Assembly: GCF_000381365.1 (NCBI RefSeq)
Contig: NZ_KB905466.1
Location: 804,693 to 868,692 of the forward strand
DNA from: Bacteroides salyersiae WAL 10018 = DSM 18765 = JCM 12988
GTDB lineage: Bacteria > Bacteroidota > Bacteroidia > Bacteroidales > Bacteroidaceae
Reading direction: 5' to 3'
Length of the DNA stretch: 64,000 nt
Below the pieces are notes generated by a model. It did not search any database and had not been told where the DNA came from. It saw only the letters and a list, made by a program, of their open reading frames with translations. The position numbers and the translations under genes were made by a program. Positions 43,605 to 52,499 of this stretch are shown one piece after another; the stretch's first letter is position 1, and each line of letters opens with the position of its first letter.

Positions 43605-44078
43605 TTAAGCTGCCGGATCTTCTCCTTCTCCGGCTCCCCCGACATTGCTATCCACCACTTTTCCTATCAAGTCGGCATGGGCAAAAGTCATTCCCTGTGT
43701 CAATGCACGAGTAGTGCCCACTGCTATCGGACGGAAATATTCGGGAGTAAACCGGCAATGTACCGAGGTGATCTGATTCGGATTCACCTTTTCTTCCGTA
43801 TCCACCCCTTTTCCTCTCGACCGTATTCCCATGGTAAAAGTTCCCAATCCTTCCAGACGTACAGAATGGCTATTCAACAGATGCACACGCATCACCGAGA
43901 GCAGGTTTCGCACCACATTCTGTACATCACCCGGCGTCAGTGAAGCCTTCTCTGCAATCCCTTCCGCCATCGTTTGTGTATTAATCACTTTTTTCATTTT
44001 CACCAAAGCCGGATGCCATGTTTTCACCCCCTCCTTATTTGCTTTTGCAGCTTGTATTCCCTTGTAAAATAAAGGCAT
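43605..44078 (-). CDS. HU-family DNA-binding protein (Bacteroidetes long form)
   Basis: 157 residues. The core (AEGIAEKASLTPGDVQNVVRNLLSVM, RLEGLGTFTMGIRSRGKG) is an HU/IHF-like domain with the family helix pair and beta-arms, preceded by about 30 basic residues (YKGIQAAKANKEGVK) and followed by a Gly/Asp/Pro-rich acidic C-terminus. Bacteroides carries many such HU-like paralogues, so this one may have a special rather than general role. It is followed by the 31-aa ORF. Confidence 0.88.
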   Translation of the reverse strand: MPLFYKGIQAAKANKEGVKTWHPALVKMKKVINTQTMAEGIAEKASLTPGDVQNVVRNLLSVMRVHLLNSHSVRLEGLGTFTMGIRSRGKGVDTEEKVNPNQITSVHCRFTPEYFRPIAVGTTRALTQGMTFAHADLIGKVVDSNVGGAGEGEDPAA

Positions 44079-44176
44079 AGTTACCTCCTGTTTTTAATGT
44101 TACCAATCGTTTTTTTCATTCACTTGTTTTGTTGATCAACGATACAAAGGTGAAGTTTTATTTTCAGTGCACCAAG

Positions 44177-44217
44177 CAAAAAAATACCTCCGAAGCAATT
44201 GGCAACGGAGGCATTTT
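44177..44217 (-). terminator. Terminator after the AAA-ATPase gene
   Basis: CCTCCG pairs with CGGAGG around a loop of about 13 bases, extended by AAAATA/TATTTT-like flanks. On the minus strand a run of T residues follows. Confidence 0.75.
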
Positions 44218-44246
44218 ACAATTATCTATATATCAGCATTTTACTT

Positions 44247-45806
44247 TCACAGATTTTCATCTGATTTTACTTTCCAACCATCTATATTTCTCGTCTTCGA
44301 ACTAAAATTAACCCCCATTACGATCAATTGCCTTGGATCTTTCCGGAAAGGAACGGCATATCTTTCTTCTATCTGCTTCAAAGCCTCATCGGCCGTACCA
44401 TCAAATTTAAACTCCATCACATAAACATACTTATCCGTTTTCAATATCATATCGATACGACCATTAGAAGTATGATATTCCGCCTGAACATAAAAGCCGA
44501 GTAATTTATAGATGATAAAAAGAACATTCTGATAATGCAACTCCAAATCGCGTACAAGCTCATAAGGAGTATCGGCAAAGAAACTTTGCAAGCGACAGAG
44601 AAAAGCATCATAATCGCCGTGCTCTATTTCATAAACAAAACGGGATATATGAAATATGGATTTCCCTTCGTCCATATTGACATAAAAAGGAAGCAGATAC
44701 TTTATAAAAACCTCTTCCACCTCGCGATTGGGAAATCCCAAACGGTACAGATCGAAGCGTGCGTCATATCCCTTGATAGTCAGATAACCGCTCTGATAGA
44801 TCACCGGCAGAGGATTTCTTGAAGCAGAATCAATGCTGTTCAACATATCGGAAGTGACTTCATCATGTGCCAAACGCTGCAAGTCATAATGATCACGTTG
44901 CAAGAGTTTCACCAGATAAGAAGGAGTACCCGTCTCGAACCAATAACTGCCGAACGACATCTTATAAAATGTATTGAGCAGACTAAAAGGATTGTATATC
45001 CCCACGGAGTTGTAAGTGAAATGATAACCATCATAACGTTCCTTTAACTCCTGACACGTCTGTTCATATGTCATCCCTTGAGATTCGGAAAGTTCATACA
45101 GATCAGGCTCCAGATCACGGTGAATTTCTGATTCCGTGATGCCACATAGTTCCACGTATCTCCTGTCCATAGAGATATCATTCAGATTATTCAAGTCACT
45201 GAACACGCTGACCTTGCCAAACTTCGTGACACCCGTCAAAAGAGCAAAACGGATATAGCCATCCAAACTTTTCAGCACCCCGTAAAAAGGTTTCAATGCA
45301 TTGCGATATTTCTCCTGCAAGTCCTCGTTACCAATAGTTTGCAACATCGGTTTATCATATTCATCCACCAAAACAACCACCCGCTGTCCTGTCTTCTCAA
45401 ATGCTTTTTGAATCACCCAATAAAAGCGTTCTTCCGGTGCACGGTCTGCATAAGGGGAATCATATTCTTGCTCCCACTTTTCCAGATGCTTGTTCAACTC
45501 TTGCAACAAAGATTCTTCTTTGTCGTATTTCCGGGCATTAAGATCCAAATGCAAAACAGGGTATTTCGTCCAATCTTTCTCCAATTGCTCTATAGCCAAG
45601 CCCTGAAACAACTCCTTCTTTCCTTGAAAATAGGCTTCCAAAGTAGAAATAAGCAGACTCTTCCCAAAGCGACGGGGACGGCTCAGAAAATAATATCGAC
45701 CGGTATTAGCTAATTCATAGACAAGTTTCGTCTTATCAATATAAAAATACCGATCTTTTCTTAAACTTTCAAAGTTCTGTATGCCGATAGGATAAAGCTT
45801 AGCCAT
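44247..45806 (-). CDS. AAA-ATPase-like / PD-(D/E)XK nuclease-like protein
   Basis: 519 residues. The N-terminal half is the AAA-ATPase-like domain of this expanded family: YFIDKTKLVYELAN-like start (YFYIDKTKLVYELAN), P-loop-like SRPRRFGKSLLIS, Walker B-like VVLVDEYDKPML, then LLTGVTKFGKVSVFSDLNNL. The C-terminal part (AEYHTSNGRIDMILKTDKYVYVMEFKFDGTADEAL, quoted as GRIDMILKTDKYVYVMEFKF) is a PD-(D/E)XK nuclease-fold region with the D-x-E-x-K pattern. The family is present in many copies in Bacteroides. The function is unknown, with suggestions of nucleic acid defence or mobile-element association. It is a stand-alone gene with a TATATTTG box upstream. Confidence 0.88.
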   Translation of the reverse strand: MAKLYPIGIQNFESLRKDRYFYIDKTKLVYELANTGRYYFLSRPRRFGKSLLISTLEAYFQGKKELFQGLAIEQLEKDWTKYPVLHLDLNARKYDKEESLLQELNKHLEKWEQEYDSPYADRAPEERFYWVIQKAFEKTGQRVVVLVDEYDKPMLQTIGNEDLQEKYRNALKPFYGVLKSLDGYIRFALLTGVTKFGKVSVFSDLNNLNDISMDRRYVELCGITESEIHRDLEPDLYELSESQGMTYEQTCQELKERYDGYHFTYNSVGIYNPFSLLNTFYKMSFGSYWFETGTPSYLVKLLQRDHYDLQRLAHDEVTSDMLNSIDSASRNPLPVIYQSGYLTIKGYDARFDLYRLGFPNREVEEVFIKYLLPFYVNMDEGKSIFHISRFVYEIEHGDYDAFLCRLQSFFADTPYELVRDLELHYQNVLFIIYKLLGFYVQAEYHTSNGRIDMILKTDKYVYVMEFKFDGTADEALKQIEERYAVPFRKDPRQLIVMGVNFSSKTRNIDGWKVKSDENL

Positions 45807-45834
45807 AACACTTATTCAATTAACGTTTCACTCA

Positions 45835-45842
45835 CAAATATA
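45835..45842 (-). promoter_or_regulatory. -7 box (TATATTTG) of the AAA-ATPase gene
   Basis: The minus strand reads TATATTTG, 29 bases before the ATG at 45806. Confidence 0.55.
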
Positions 45843-45938
45843 CAGGATTAGTCCCATTTTAATAGCGGATATGACAAAAATAAATTTCCTGTATAAATGG
45901 AATACAAATATGATTTTTGAGATCTTTAAAATCAAAGA

Positions 45939-45975
45939 TAGCCAAACTCCTCCATAAAACGGAGAAATTTGGCTA
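45939..45975. terminator. Hairpin TAGCCAAACTCCTCC / GGAGAAATTTGGCTA
   Basis: A 15-bp stem with two mismatches and a loop of about seven bases. It lacks a clear T run, so whether it terminates or is a boundary element is uncertain. Confidence 0.5.
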
Positions 45976-46042
45976 TTGATAGCTACATTTGAGATGAAAA
46001 GAATGCAGCATCATTATTTTAAAAAGGATACATCCAAATAAA

Positions 46043-46091
46043 GGCCCTCCTTTAATTTAATAAACCACGCCAGGCCTTATAAAGGAGGGCT
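46043..46091 (-). terminator. Hairpin terminator at the end of the polysaccharide operon
   Basis: GCCCTCCTTTA pairs with TAAAGGAGGGC around a 26-base loop. On the minus strand it is followed by CTTTATTT, consistent with ending transcription after the aminotransferase gene. Confidence 0.65.
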
Positions 46092-46214
46092 ACACAAACA
46101 AACAATAATATTAAGCAGAATTACTATGATTCACATCAGAGTAATCCGGCATTCCTTACGTCATCTAAATCTTTTTAGTAAGGAAGAAAGCATTGAACGA
46201 ATTCAATGTTTACT

Positions 46215-46304
46215 TTATACGGTCGTTTTCTTCTGTTTCCAAACAAAATAGGGAACGCAGAAAAACAAGAAAAGTCCTTTCAGTAAATTCAAAAAAGTAC
46301 TCAT
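46215..46304 (-). CDS. Possible 29-residue hydrophobic ORF after the aminotransferase gene
   Basis: MSTFLNLLKGLFLFFCVPYF with a basic end, starting eight bases after the aminotransferase stop at 46312. It has the look of a single-helix membrane miniprotein. There is no clear ribosome site and it is too short to judge by composition, so it is a low-confidence call. Confidence 0.35.
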   Translation of the reverse strand: MSTFLNLLKGLFLFFCVPYFVWKQKKTTV

Positions 46305-46311
46305 CAAGAGC

Positions 46312-47451
46312 TTATTTCTTCATACAGTTTTTAATCTCTGTAACTATATAAGTTACATTCTCATCCGTTACACAAGGACCTGCAGGGATACAAAGTCCCT
46401 TATTAAACAGTTTCTCGGAAGTACCGTCTATGTAACAGGGATTATTTTTGAATACCGGTTGCAAATGCATAGGTTTCCACAACGGTCGTGTCTCGATACC
46501 CTTAGTATCAAGAGTTACCCGCAGTTCTTCATAATCAAACCCCGTAAGTTCCTTATCGATCAGAATTGTGCACAACCAATAATTCGCATTAAAACGGCTG
46601 TCCGGATTAGACATTAAAGTAATACCTTCCATATCGGCAAAAGCCTTCTCGTACAAATCATGTACATGCCGGTGATGGGCGATATGGTCATCCAGAACCG
46701 TCATCTGCCCACGACCGATACCGGCACAGATATTACTCATACGATAATTATATCCGATATGTTCGTGTTGGTAGTACGGAAACGGTTCACGAGCCTGAGT
46801 AGCATAATACATCGTCTGTTTCTTGGCAGCTTCATCCGCTACGACCAAAGCGCCTCCACCGGAAGTCGTGATCATTTTATTACCATTAAAACTCAAAGCG
46901 CCGAATGTACCGAACGTACCACATTTGCGCCCATTAAATTCCGAGCCTAAAGCCTCCGCAGCATCCTCTAATACAGGTATTTCATATTTCTCAGCTATCG
47001 CACAAATCTCATCGATCTTTGCCGGCATGCCATAAAGATGAACGGGAATGATCGCTTTGGGCTTCTTACCTGTCTTCGCCATCCGGTCTTTAATCGCTTT
47101 TTCCAAAAGAACCGGACTCATATTCCAGGTATCCTCTTCACTATCCACAAATACAGGTGTAGCGCCTAAGTAAGTAACCGGATTGGCGGAAGCACAAAAG
47201 GTAAAAGACTGACAGACCACCTCATCACCGGACTGTATCCCCAATTGGATCAATGCCAAATGGATAGCAGCCGTACCGGCAGACAAGGCCACTACTTTTT
47301 TATTATCACCTACAAAACTTTCAAGTTCTTCCTCAAAAGCATTCACATTAGGACCAAGAGGAACTACCCAGTTGGTATCAAAGGCTTCCTTTATAAAACC
47401 CTGTTCTTTACCGCTCATATGAGCGAGACAAAGATAAATTCGTTTGTCCAT
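46312..47451 (-). CDS. DegT/DnrJ-type sugar aminotransferase (PglE-like)
   Basis: 379 residues. PLP-enzyme motifs are ALSAGTAAIHLALIQLG, PVLEDAAEALGSEFNG and LSFNGNKMITTSGGG, in which Lys of NGNKM is the Schiff-base residue. The family makes nucleotide-linked amino sugars (for example UDP-4-amino-4,6-dideoxy sugars in the Pgl pathway). It is the last clear gene of the operon, next to a PglC/PglD-like pair and the acyl-building cassette, so its product amino sugar is the likely acceptor of the acyl chain. The matching 4,6-dehydratase is not in the window. Confidence 0.93.
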   Translation of the reverse strand: MDKRIYLCLAHMSGKEQGFIKEAFDTNWVVPLGPNVNAFEEELESFVGDNKKVVALSAGTAAIHLALIQLGIQSGDEVVCQSFTFCASANPVTYLGATPVFVDSEEDTWNMSPVLLEKAIKDRMAKTGKKPKAIIPVHLYGMPAKIDEICAIAEKYEIPVLEDAAEALGSEFNGRKCGTFGTFGALSFNGNKMITTSGGGALVVADEAAKKQTMYYATQAREPFPYYQHEHIGYNYRMSNICAGIGRGQMTVLDDHIAHHRHVHDLYEKAFADMEGITLMSNPDSRFNANYWLCTILIDKELTGFDYEELRVTLDTKGIETRPLWKPMHLQPVFKNNPCYIDGTSEKLFNKGLCIPAGPCVTDENVTYIVTEIKNCMKK

Positions 47452-47465
47452 TGTTCTATTATTAC

Positions 47466-48062
47466 TTAATTAGTTACAGATTCGACATTCCCATGACCAG
47501 GAAAGATTTTTGTTATATCAGCAAGAGTCAATATTATTTCTGTAGATTTTGCAGCTTCTATCCGATTACTCTTAGGAAAAGTCGTCACGACTTTTAAGCC
47601 GGGTATGTAAGAGTCTCCCGTAAACAACCAACTACCAATTTTGTAAGTCAAACAACTCCAATCATGACCAGGTGTTTTAATTATGTGTAACATAACACCA
47701 GGCCACAACTCCATTATCTGTTTATCCGACAAAATACACACATTACTTCCCGCATAAATAAACGGACAATGGTGATATCGAGAAAAATTCCATTTATCAG
47801 AATACAATCCTTCCCGGCCTTCCGGTGAAGTGAAAACTATCATATCCGGATACCTATCCAGTAATTGATTCAATCCATAAATATGGTCAAAATGAGTGTG
47901 AGTCAACAATACCCCTTTCAACTTTTTTGAATGTTCTTCAATCCATCGGATAATAACGTCCGCATCTCCTACATCCACCAACCATGCTTCATCGTGCTGA
48001 AACCGGTACAATATGTAAGAATTCGAAGCATATACCCTATTTACAATTTGCGTCACTTCCAT
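47466..48062 (-). CDS. Metallo-beta-lactamase-fold hydrolase
   Basis: 198 residues from the ATG at 48062, one base after the SDR stop; a longer frame (48101) would begin inside that gene. The metal-ligand set is complete: THTHFDHIYG, TPGHDWSCL, FTGDSYI, FPGHGNVE. Glyoxalase II-like members hydrolyse thioesters. Being in a cassette with an ACP and a ketoacyl synthase, it could release or proofread an acyl thioester. That role is an inference. Confidence 0.9.
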   Translation of the reverse strand: MEVTQIVNRVYASNSYILYRFQHDEAWLVDVGDADVIIRWIEEHSKKLKGVLLTHTHFDHIYGLNQLLDRYPDMIVFTSPEGREGLYSDKWNFSRYHHCPFIYAGSNVCILSDKQIMELWPGVMLHIIKTPGHDWSCLTYKIGSWLFTGDSYIPGLKVVTTFPKSNRIEAAKSTEIILTLADITKIFPGHGNVESVTN

Positions 48063-48063
48063 G

Positions 48064-48825
48064 TCACCTGGCAGTATATCCTCCATCGACACACAAATCA
48101 ATACCTGTCACCCATTTTGAAGCATCGGACAAAAGGTAAATACATGCATTAGCTACGTCTTCCGTTTCACCCAACCCAAGGAGATGCTGCTGTTCTAAAA
48201 CAGCTCTTCTTTCGGGATCAGCAATATGAGGTAAATTATAATTAATAGGAGTAATAACAACTCCAGGAGAAACCGTGTTAACACGGATCTTTTTCTTTGC
48301 AAGTTCACAAGCCAGAGATCGTGTACCGGAAACTAATGCCCCCTTAGTCATCCCATATAAAGATTTTCCATTTTCACCGACCTTTCCCATTACAGAAGAA
48401 AAAAAGACAATGCTCCCCCCTTCCTTTGAGAAGTTCCCCATCTTACAAACCTCCCTTGTCAGATTATAGGCTGAGAAAACATTTGCTTGAAAGAACTCAT
48501 CCAATTTCTCAGGAGTAACCAACTTTAAAGGTAACGTGGTCGAGATTCCCGCACAATGTAATACTCCGCTAATTCTTCCAACCTGACTTACGATATTCTT
48601 AACCACCAACTCTACCGTGGCATACTCTGTCAAATCAACAGGAATAATAACATGCTTATCCGGATTATCCATTATTGATAGAGTCTCATGTAACCGTTGT
48701 TCATTACGCGCCAACAGAACTACAGTTGCCCCCATCCGGCTACAACTTACAGCACATTGTCTGCCTATACCGGAAGAAGCACCGGTCACACAAATCACCT
48801 TATTACTCAGATCAAAGGGATTCAT
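48064..48825 (-). CDS. Short-chain dehydrogenase/reductase (FabG-like)
   Basis: 253 residues. Cofactor motif GASSGIGRQC, catalytic Ser (FFSSVMGKVG) and YGMTK, then CVDGGYTAR at the C-terminus, as in 3-ketoacyl-ACP reductases. In this context it would reduce the ketoacyl-ACP made by the adjacent synthase to a hydroxyacyl-ACP. Its ATG overlaps the ketoacyl synthase stop (4 bases). Confidence 0.92.
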   Translation of the reverse strand: MNPFDLSNKVICVTGASSGIGRQCAVSCSRMGATVVLLARNEQRLHETLSIMDNPDKHVIIPVDLTEYATVELVVKNIVSQVGRISGVLHCAGISTTLPLKLVTPEKLDEFFQANVFSAYNLTREVCKMGNFSKEGGSIVFFSSVMGKVGENGKSLYGMTKGALVSGTRSLACELAKKKIRVNTVSPGVVITPINYNLPHIADPERRAVLEQQHLLGLGETEDVANACIYLLSDASKWVTGIDLCVDGGYTAR

Positions 48826-49880
48826 ACCTCCACGATATCACTAATTTTACAATTATTGAAGTTAATTATTGCAGTAGCCCAAGTCATACCAACCCCAAAA
48901 GCGCTCAATAATAACTTCTTATCACCATCCAATTTCCCTCTAAGCTCGCTTACAATGGTCAAAGGGACAGAAACAGATGAAGTGTTTCCGTATTTGGCTA
49001 TAGTAGAAGGAATCTTAGTTGTGTCCAACTTAAGCTTTTTAGCCAGATAAGAATTAATAAAGTTATTCGCCTGATGAAAAACCATATAATCAAATTCATC
49101 CTTATCAGTTTCCGCATATGCAAGCAGTGCCTTAATATCTTTAGGAATTTCCCTTATCACAAAATTAAAGACATCCCCTCCATACATATATCCCTGTTCC
49201 TCACTACGTATATTACCATACTCATCAACAACGCGCTCTTTCACAGTCTCTACAGAACTCATTTTTCGGTAACCTCCCGCATCAACCTTAATAAGTCCTT
49301 CACGTGATCCGTCCGAATTCAGTGAGAAATAACTTTTACCAAAACATTCACCTCTCTCTACCAATGCAGCTACCCCTCCATCGCCAAAAAGAAATGCAGT
49401 ACGTCTATCTTTTGGAGAGTAAACTTTAGAGCGTGTTTCCCCATCCAAAATCAAAGCCTTACGCAATCCTTTTTGTTGCATCAAAGCGTATACCACACTC
49501 ATGCCATACATAAATGCCGAGCAACCTAAATTTATATCAAACGCAATCGTAGAGTTAGACAAGTGCAACCGATCCTGCAAAATAACCGAAGTAGCCGGCA
49601 TTCTATAATCAGGGGTTTGAGATATGAACACAAGCAAATCTATTTCCGATCGATCTATATTATTATCGGCAATCAACTTTTCAGCCGCAGCATAACACAA
49701 ATCGGAAGAACAGGTATTCTCATCAGCAAACCGACGTTCAAATATTCCCACTTTATCCACAACCTCTTTTACCTGATCAGCCGGAAAATACTGGGTATAC
49801 TCATAATTATTTATCACAGTGCGAGGTACAGCTGCCGCCAGTGCAGTAATACCTACTCCTTCATATTGCAAAAAGGCCAT
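48822..49880 (-). CDS. 3-oxoacyl-ACP synthase III-like enzyme
   Basis: 352 residues. The KAS III triad is visible: Cys120 in INLGCSAFMYG, His in VFHQANNF and Asn in YGNTSSVSVP. FabH-type enzymes condense acyl-CoA with malonyl-ACP. Here it lies directly after a dedicated ACP gene and before an SDR reductase, inside a polysaccharide operon, so it probably starts a short chain for sugar decoration, not fatty acid synthesis. It is separated from the ACP gene by two bases. Confidence 0.92.
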   Translation of the reverse strand: MAFLQYEGVGITALAAAVPRTVINNYEYTQYFPADQVKEVVDKVGIFERRFADENTCSSDLCYAAAEKLIADNNIDRSEIDLLVFISQTPDYRMPATSVILQDRLHLSNSTIAFDINLGCSAFMYGMSVVYALMQQKGLRKALILDGETRSKVYSPKDRRTAFLFGDGGVAALVERGECFGKSYFSLNSDGSREGLIKVDAGGYRKMSSVETVKERVVDEYGNIRSEEQGYMYGGDVFNFVIREIPKDIKALLAYAETDKDEFDYMVFHQANNFINSYLAKKLKLDTTKIPSTIAKYGNTSSVSVPLTIVSELRGKLDGDKKLLLSAFGVGMTWATAIINFNNCKISDIVEV

Positions 49881-49882
49881 TA

Positions 49883-50104
49883 TTATTTTTTTATTGCAGC
49901 GTTATACAAATCTCCAATTGTCTGTAGTTTACGAAAATCAGCTTCTTCTATTTGGCAATCGTACTCCTCGTCCAGCATTGCAATAACAGACAAATAAGCT
50001 AATGAGCTCCATTCTTCATATTCCCGAAAATTATCATTCATATTTATTTCACGGTCTTCAATTTCCAAAACATCTTTGATTAATTCTATAAATTTCTCTT
50101 CCAT
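49883..50104 (-). CDS. Acyl carrier protein dedicated to the polysaccharide operon
   Basis: 73 residues. Ser34 in EWSSLAYLS is the expected phosphopantetheine site (a variant of the usual DSL motif). The helices are acidic (EVEDREINMNDNFREYEEW-like: LEIEDREINMNDNFREYEEW). It is unlike the housekeeping AcpP in motif and length and belongs to the stand-alone, pathway-specific ACP group. It lies between the PglD-like acyltransferase and the KAS III gene. Confidence 0.9.
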   Translation of the reverse strand: MEEKFIELIKDVLEIEDREINMNDNFREYEEWSSLAYLSVIAMLDEEYDCQIEEADFRKLQTIGDLYNAAIKK

Positions 50105-50125
50105 AACGTTTATTTTATTGATTAG

Positions 50126-50773
50126 TTATTGTATTCTTATCATTTTCGCTGGGTTACCAAAATAACTCATGCCGTCTTTTGTTTTTCTCATAACAACGCT
50201 TCCGGTCCCTATCCTCACACTATTTCCTATTGTCAAACCTTGCAATACAGTACATCTGACTCCTAGAAAGTTAGCATTACCGATATTTGTTTCTCCGGAT
50301 ATTCGAACCTCCGGCTGCATCACGTTACAATCTCCGATTGTAACATCATGTCCCAATGAGACACAGCCATTCATCAGATTGAAATTTCCGATCGTGACAC
50401 CGCAACTTACCCTTCCTCCGAATGTAATTACATTTCCCTGTCCGATACGAATTGACTCCTCATCAAAAAAAAGAACATTAGGTGCTATAATGTTAGGAAA
50501 ATAGATACAAGGATTATGAATCCTGCCTGTGATGTTTTGCAATACAGCAGGAGAAGCAATAGCCATTACAATAGCAAGTGGTGATCCATTGTACTGATTT
50601 ACAGTTTCCATATTCCCCAAAACCCTGCCATATTTATTCGCTTCTCCAACAGAATGCCCGTCATCAAAATAGCCGATAAAATTCCATGTCGGAGTAGCTT
50701 GATTGATGGCATTGATGACACAAGCTATTTCCCGGCCAAATCCACCAAATCCATAAATTGCAATATCTTTCAT
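50126..50773 (-). CDS. NeuD/PglD-like sugar acyltransferase
   Basis: 215 residues. The N-terminus is a Rossmann-like PglD_N domain (IAIYGFGGFGREIACVINA), followed by a left-handed beta-helix with hexapeptide repeats and the catalytic His in SLGHDVTIG. PglD acetylates the 4-amino group of a UDP-diamino sugar with acetyl-CoA. Here a dedicated ACP, KAS III, SDR and hydrolase follow, so this enzyme may use a hydroxyacyl-ACP. Gene order after a PglC-like gene supports an amino-sugar N-acyl transfer. Confidence 0.92.
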   Translation of the reverse strand: MKDIAIYGFGGFGREIACVINAINQATPTWNFIGYFDDGHSVGEANKYGRVLGNMETVNQYNGSPLAIVMAIASPAVLQNITGRIHNPCIYFPNIIAPNVLFFDEESIRIGQGNVITFGGRVSCGVTIGNFNLMNGCVSLGHDVTIGDCNVMQPEVRISGETNIGNANFLGVRCTVLQGLTIGNSVRIGTGSVVMRKTKDGMSYFGNPAKMIRIQ

Positions 50774-50779
50774 AATCTG

Positions 50780-51388
50780 CTAATTCTTACCATTAAAAGG
50801 TTCCATCGTGGTCTGCCCTTCCTGAGAAATCCCCTCCCGTATGAATACCTTTTTTATTGTTTTAAAAATAATACACAGATCCAGCCATAACGAACAATGA
50901 TCTACATACCACACGTCAAGTTCAAACTTCTTTGTCCAACTGATTGCATTACGCCCATTCACCTGTGCCCAGCCGGTAATACCGGGACGGACTTCATGCC
51001 TGCGCGCCTGTTCCTTCGAATAAAGCGGAAGATAACGAACCAGTAACGGCCTGGGACCAATCAATGCCATGTCGCCTTTCAATACATTGATTAACTGAGG
51101 AAGTTCATCAACAGAAGTAGAACGAACCAATTTGCCGATTTTAGTAATTCGCTGAGAGTCCGGTAATAATTTGCCATCGGCACCCCGTTCATCGGTCATT
51201 GTTTTAAACTTAATTACTTTAAAGATTTTTTCATTTTTCCCTGGACGTTCCTGAAAAAAGAAAATTCCAGCTCCTTTGTTGGCAAAATGGAGCCAAATAC
51301 TTATAATAAGTAAAAAAGGCCAAATAAGCAGAAGAACTATTAAAACAATGATAAAGTCAATTGCACGTTTAAAACAGTTTTTATACAT
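50780..51388 (-). CDS. PglC-like undecaprenyl-phosphate sugar-phosphate transferase
   Basis: 202 residues from the ATG at 51388 ([11 protein letters not shown]). Further upstream Met codons at 51400 and 51442 overlap the glycosyltransferase gene. One membrane segment ([21 protein letters not shown]) is followed by the catalytic core with the Asp-Glu dyad in [15 protein letters not shown] and [13 protein letters not shown]. Such monotopic enzymes put the first sugar phosphate on the lipid carrier, here likely the acylated amino sugar made by the downstream genes. Confidence 0.93.
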   Translation of the reverse strand: MYKNCFKRAIDFIIVLIVLLLIWPFLLIISIWLHFANKGAGIFFFQERPGKNEKIFKVIKFKTMTDERGADGKLLPDSQRITKIGKLVRSTSVDELPQLINVLKGDMALIGPRPLLVRYLPLYSKEQARRHEVRPGITGWAQVNGRNAISWTKKFELDVWYVDHCSLWLDLCIIFKTIKKVFIREGISQEGQTTMEPFNGKN

Positions 51389-52499
51389 AATTTTGTGCAT
51401 TTCGATATGTAAAATCTTTCGCTGCATTGAATGAATTGCCACTCAATCGTTTCTGCAATTCCGAATTGTTTTTTAAAGTTAAAATATAGTCCGCCATTAA
51501 ACGAACCTGTTCCTTATCAAAACAAGCCCCATTATCATAACGATCCACCAAGTGTGCCAATTCCGAACATTTAGGTGCTATACATAACAATGGAGCTCCT
51601 ACAGCCAATAAATTGTACGTTTTACTAGGTACGCTCACTTGTGCCGTTTCATCATTCAAGGTCACCACTCCCACATCAGCAGCAGCCAATGAATAAGGTA
51701 ATGTATCCCTATCCTGCCATGTAAAGAAACGGCATGAAGACAATCCATACTCTTTCGTCAGGTTAATCAGAGTCTCTTTCTTTTTTCCCTCTCCAATTAT
51801 TAAAAACTGAATATCAACTTCGTTTTTAAGCAAACGTGCAACTTCTATCAAACACTCCACATTATGTGTATATCCAATATTGCCAGAGTACAAAACGATA
51901 AACTTTTCACCCAAAGAATGCTTATGTAAAAACAAATTGTCATTTTTCTTTACAGGACGAAATTTTTCAGATGCAGTCCAATTAGGAATCACACGAATCC
52001 GGCCTTTATCCACATACTTCTCCAAAACTTTCCTCATACCTTCACTTAACGTAATTACGTTTAATGCTTTGGAGAAGACAATTCGATTCCATCCTATCCA
52101 CCATTCATACAAAAAATTACTTTCCTTTATGCCTATATTCCGCAATGCATCTGGATATATATCATACACGATCACCGAAAAAGGATGACGAAGTAATAAA
52201 GGCAACAAATAACACATAGGCGGGTTAGTAACATACACTATTTCATATCCCCTATAATTAAATAAGAGTTTAAAAAAAATTTGTATGGTTCCCCAACACC
52301 ATGTAAAAATCCTTTTCAAAGAAGAATCTCTGTTGTATGCTATTATTTTATCTACTTCTACCCCATCTTTCAGAGAACGTTCCGTTACCTTGATACTGCC
52401 TGCCATTAAAGAAACGCGATCGTATTTACTTGCATAGGCATTAACAATATCAACCATTAAATATCCTGTACTCTGATTGATCAGAACTACTTTTTTCAT
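51381..52499 (-). CDS. Glycosyltransferase family 4 protein (WbuB-like)
   Basis: 372 residues from the ATG at 52499 ([14 protein letters not shown]), which overlaps the deacetylase stop (4 bases). A longer in-frame start at 52562 is inside that gene. The GT-B fold motifs are [18 protein letters not shown] and the donor-binding region [19 protein letters not shown]. It transfers a sugar from a nucleotide donor onto the growing repeat unit. Donor and acceptor are not identifiable. Confidence 0.9.
   Translation of the reverse strand: MKKVVLINQSTGYLMVDIVNAYASKYDRVSLMAGSIKVTERSLKDGVEVDKIIAYNRDSSLKRIFTWCWGTIQIFFKLLFNYRGYEIVYVTNPPMCYLLPLLLRHPFSVIVYDIYPDALRNIGIKESNFLYEWWIGWNRIVFSKALNVITLSEGMRKVLEKYVDKGRIRVIPNWTASEKFRPVKKNDNLFLHKHSLGEKFIVLYSGNIGYTHNVECLIEVARLLKNEVDIQFLIIGEGKKKETLINLTKEYGLSSCRFFTWQDRDTLPYSLAAADVGVVTLNDETAQVSVPSKTYNLLAVGAPLLCIAPKCSELAHLVDRYDNGACFDKEQVRLMADYILTLKNNSELQKRLSGNSFNAAKDFTYRNAQNYV

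Larger units (their letters stand above)
45843..46214. other. Intergenic region between the AAA-ATPase and the polysaccharide operon
   Basis: About 370 bases without a supported gene. It holds two strong hairpins (45939-45975 and 46043-46091) and a small palindrome CATTGAA/TTCAATG at 46190-46207. The plus strand has no apparent open frame. It marks the 3' boundary of the polysaccharide operon. Confidence 0.6.
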
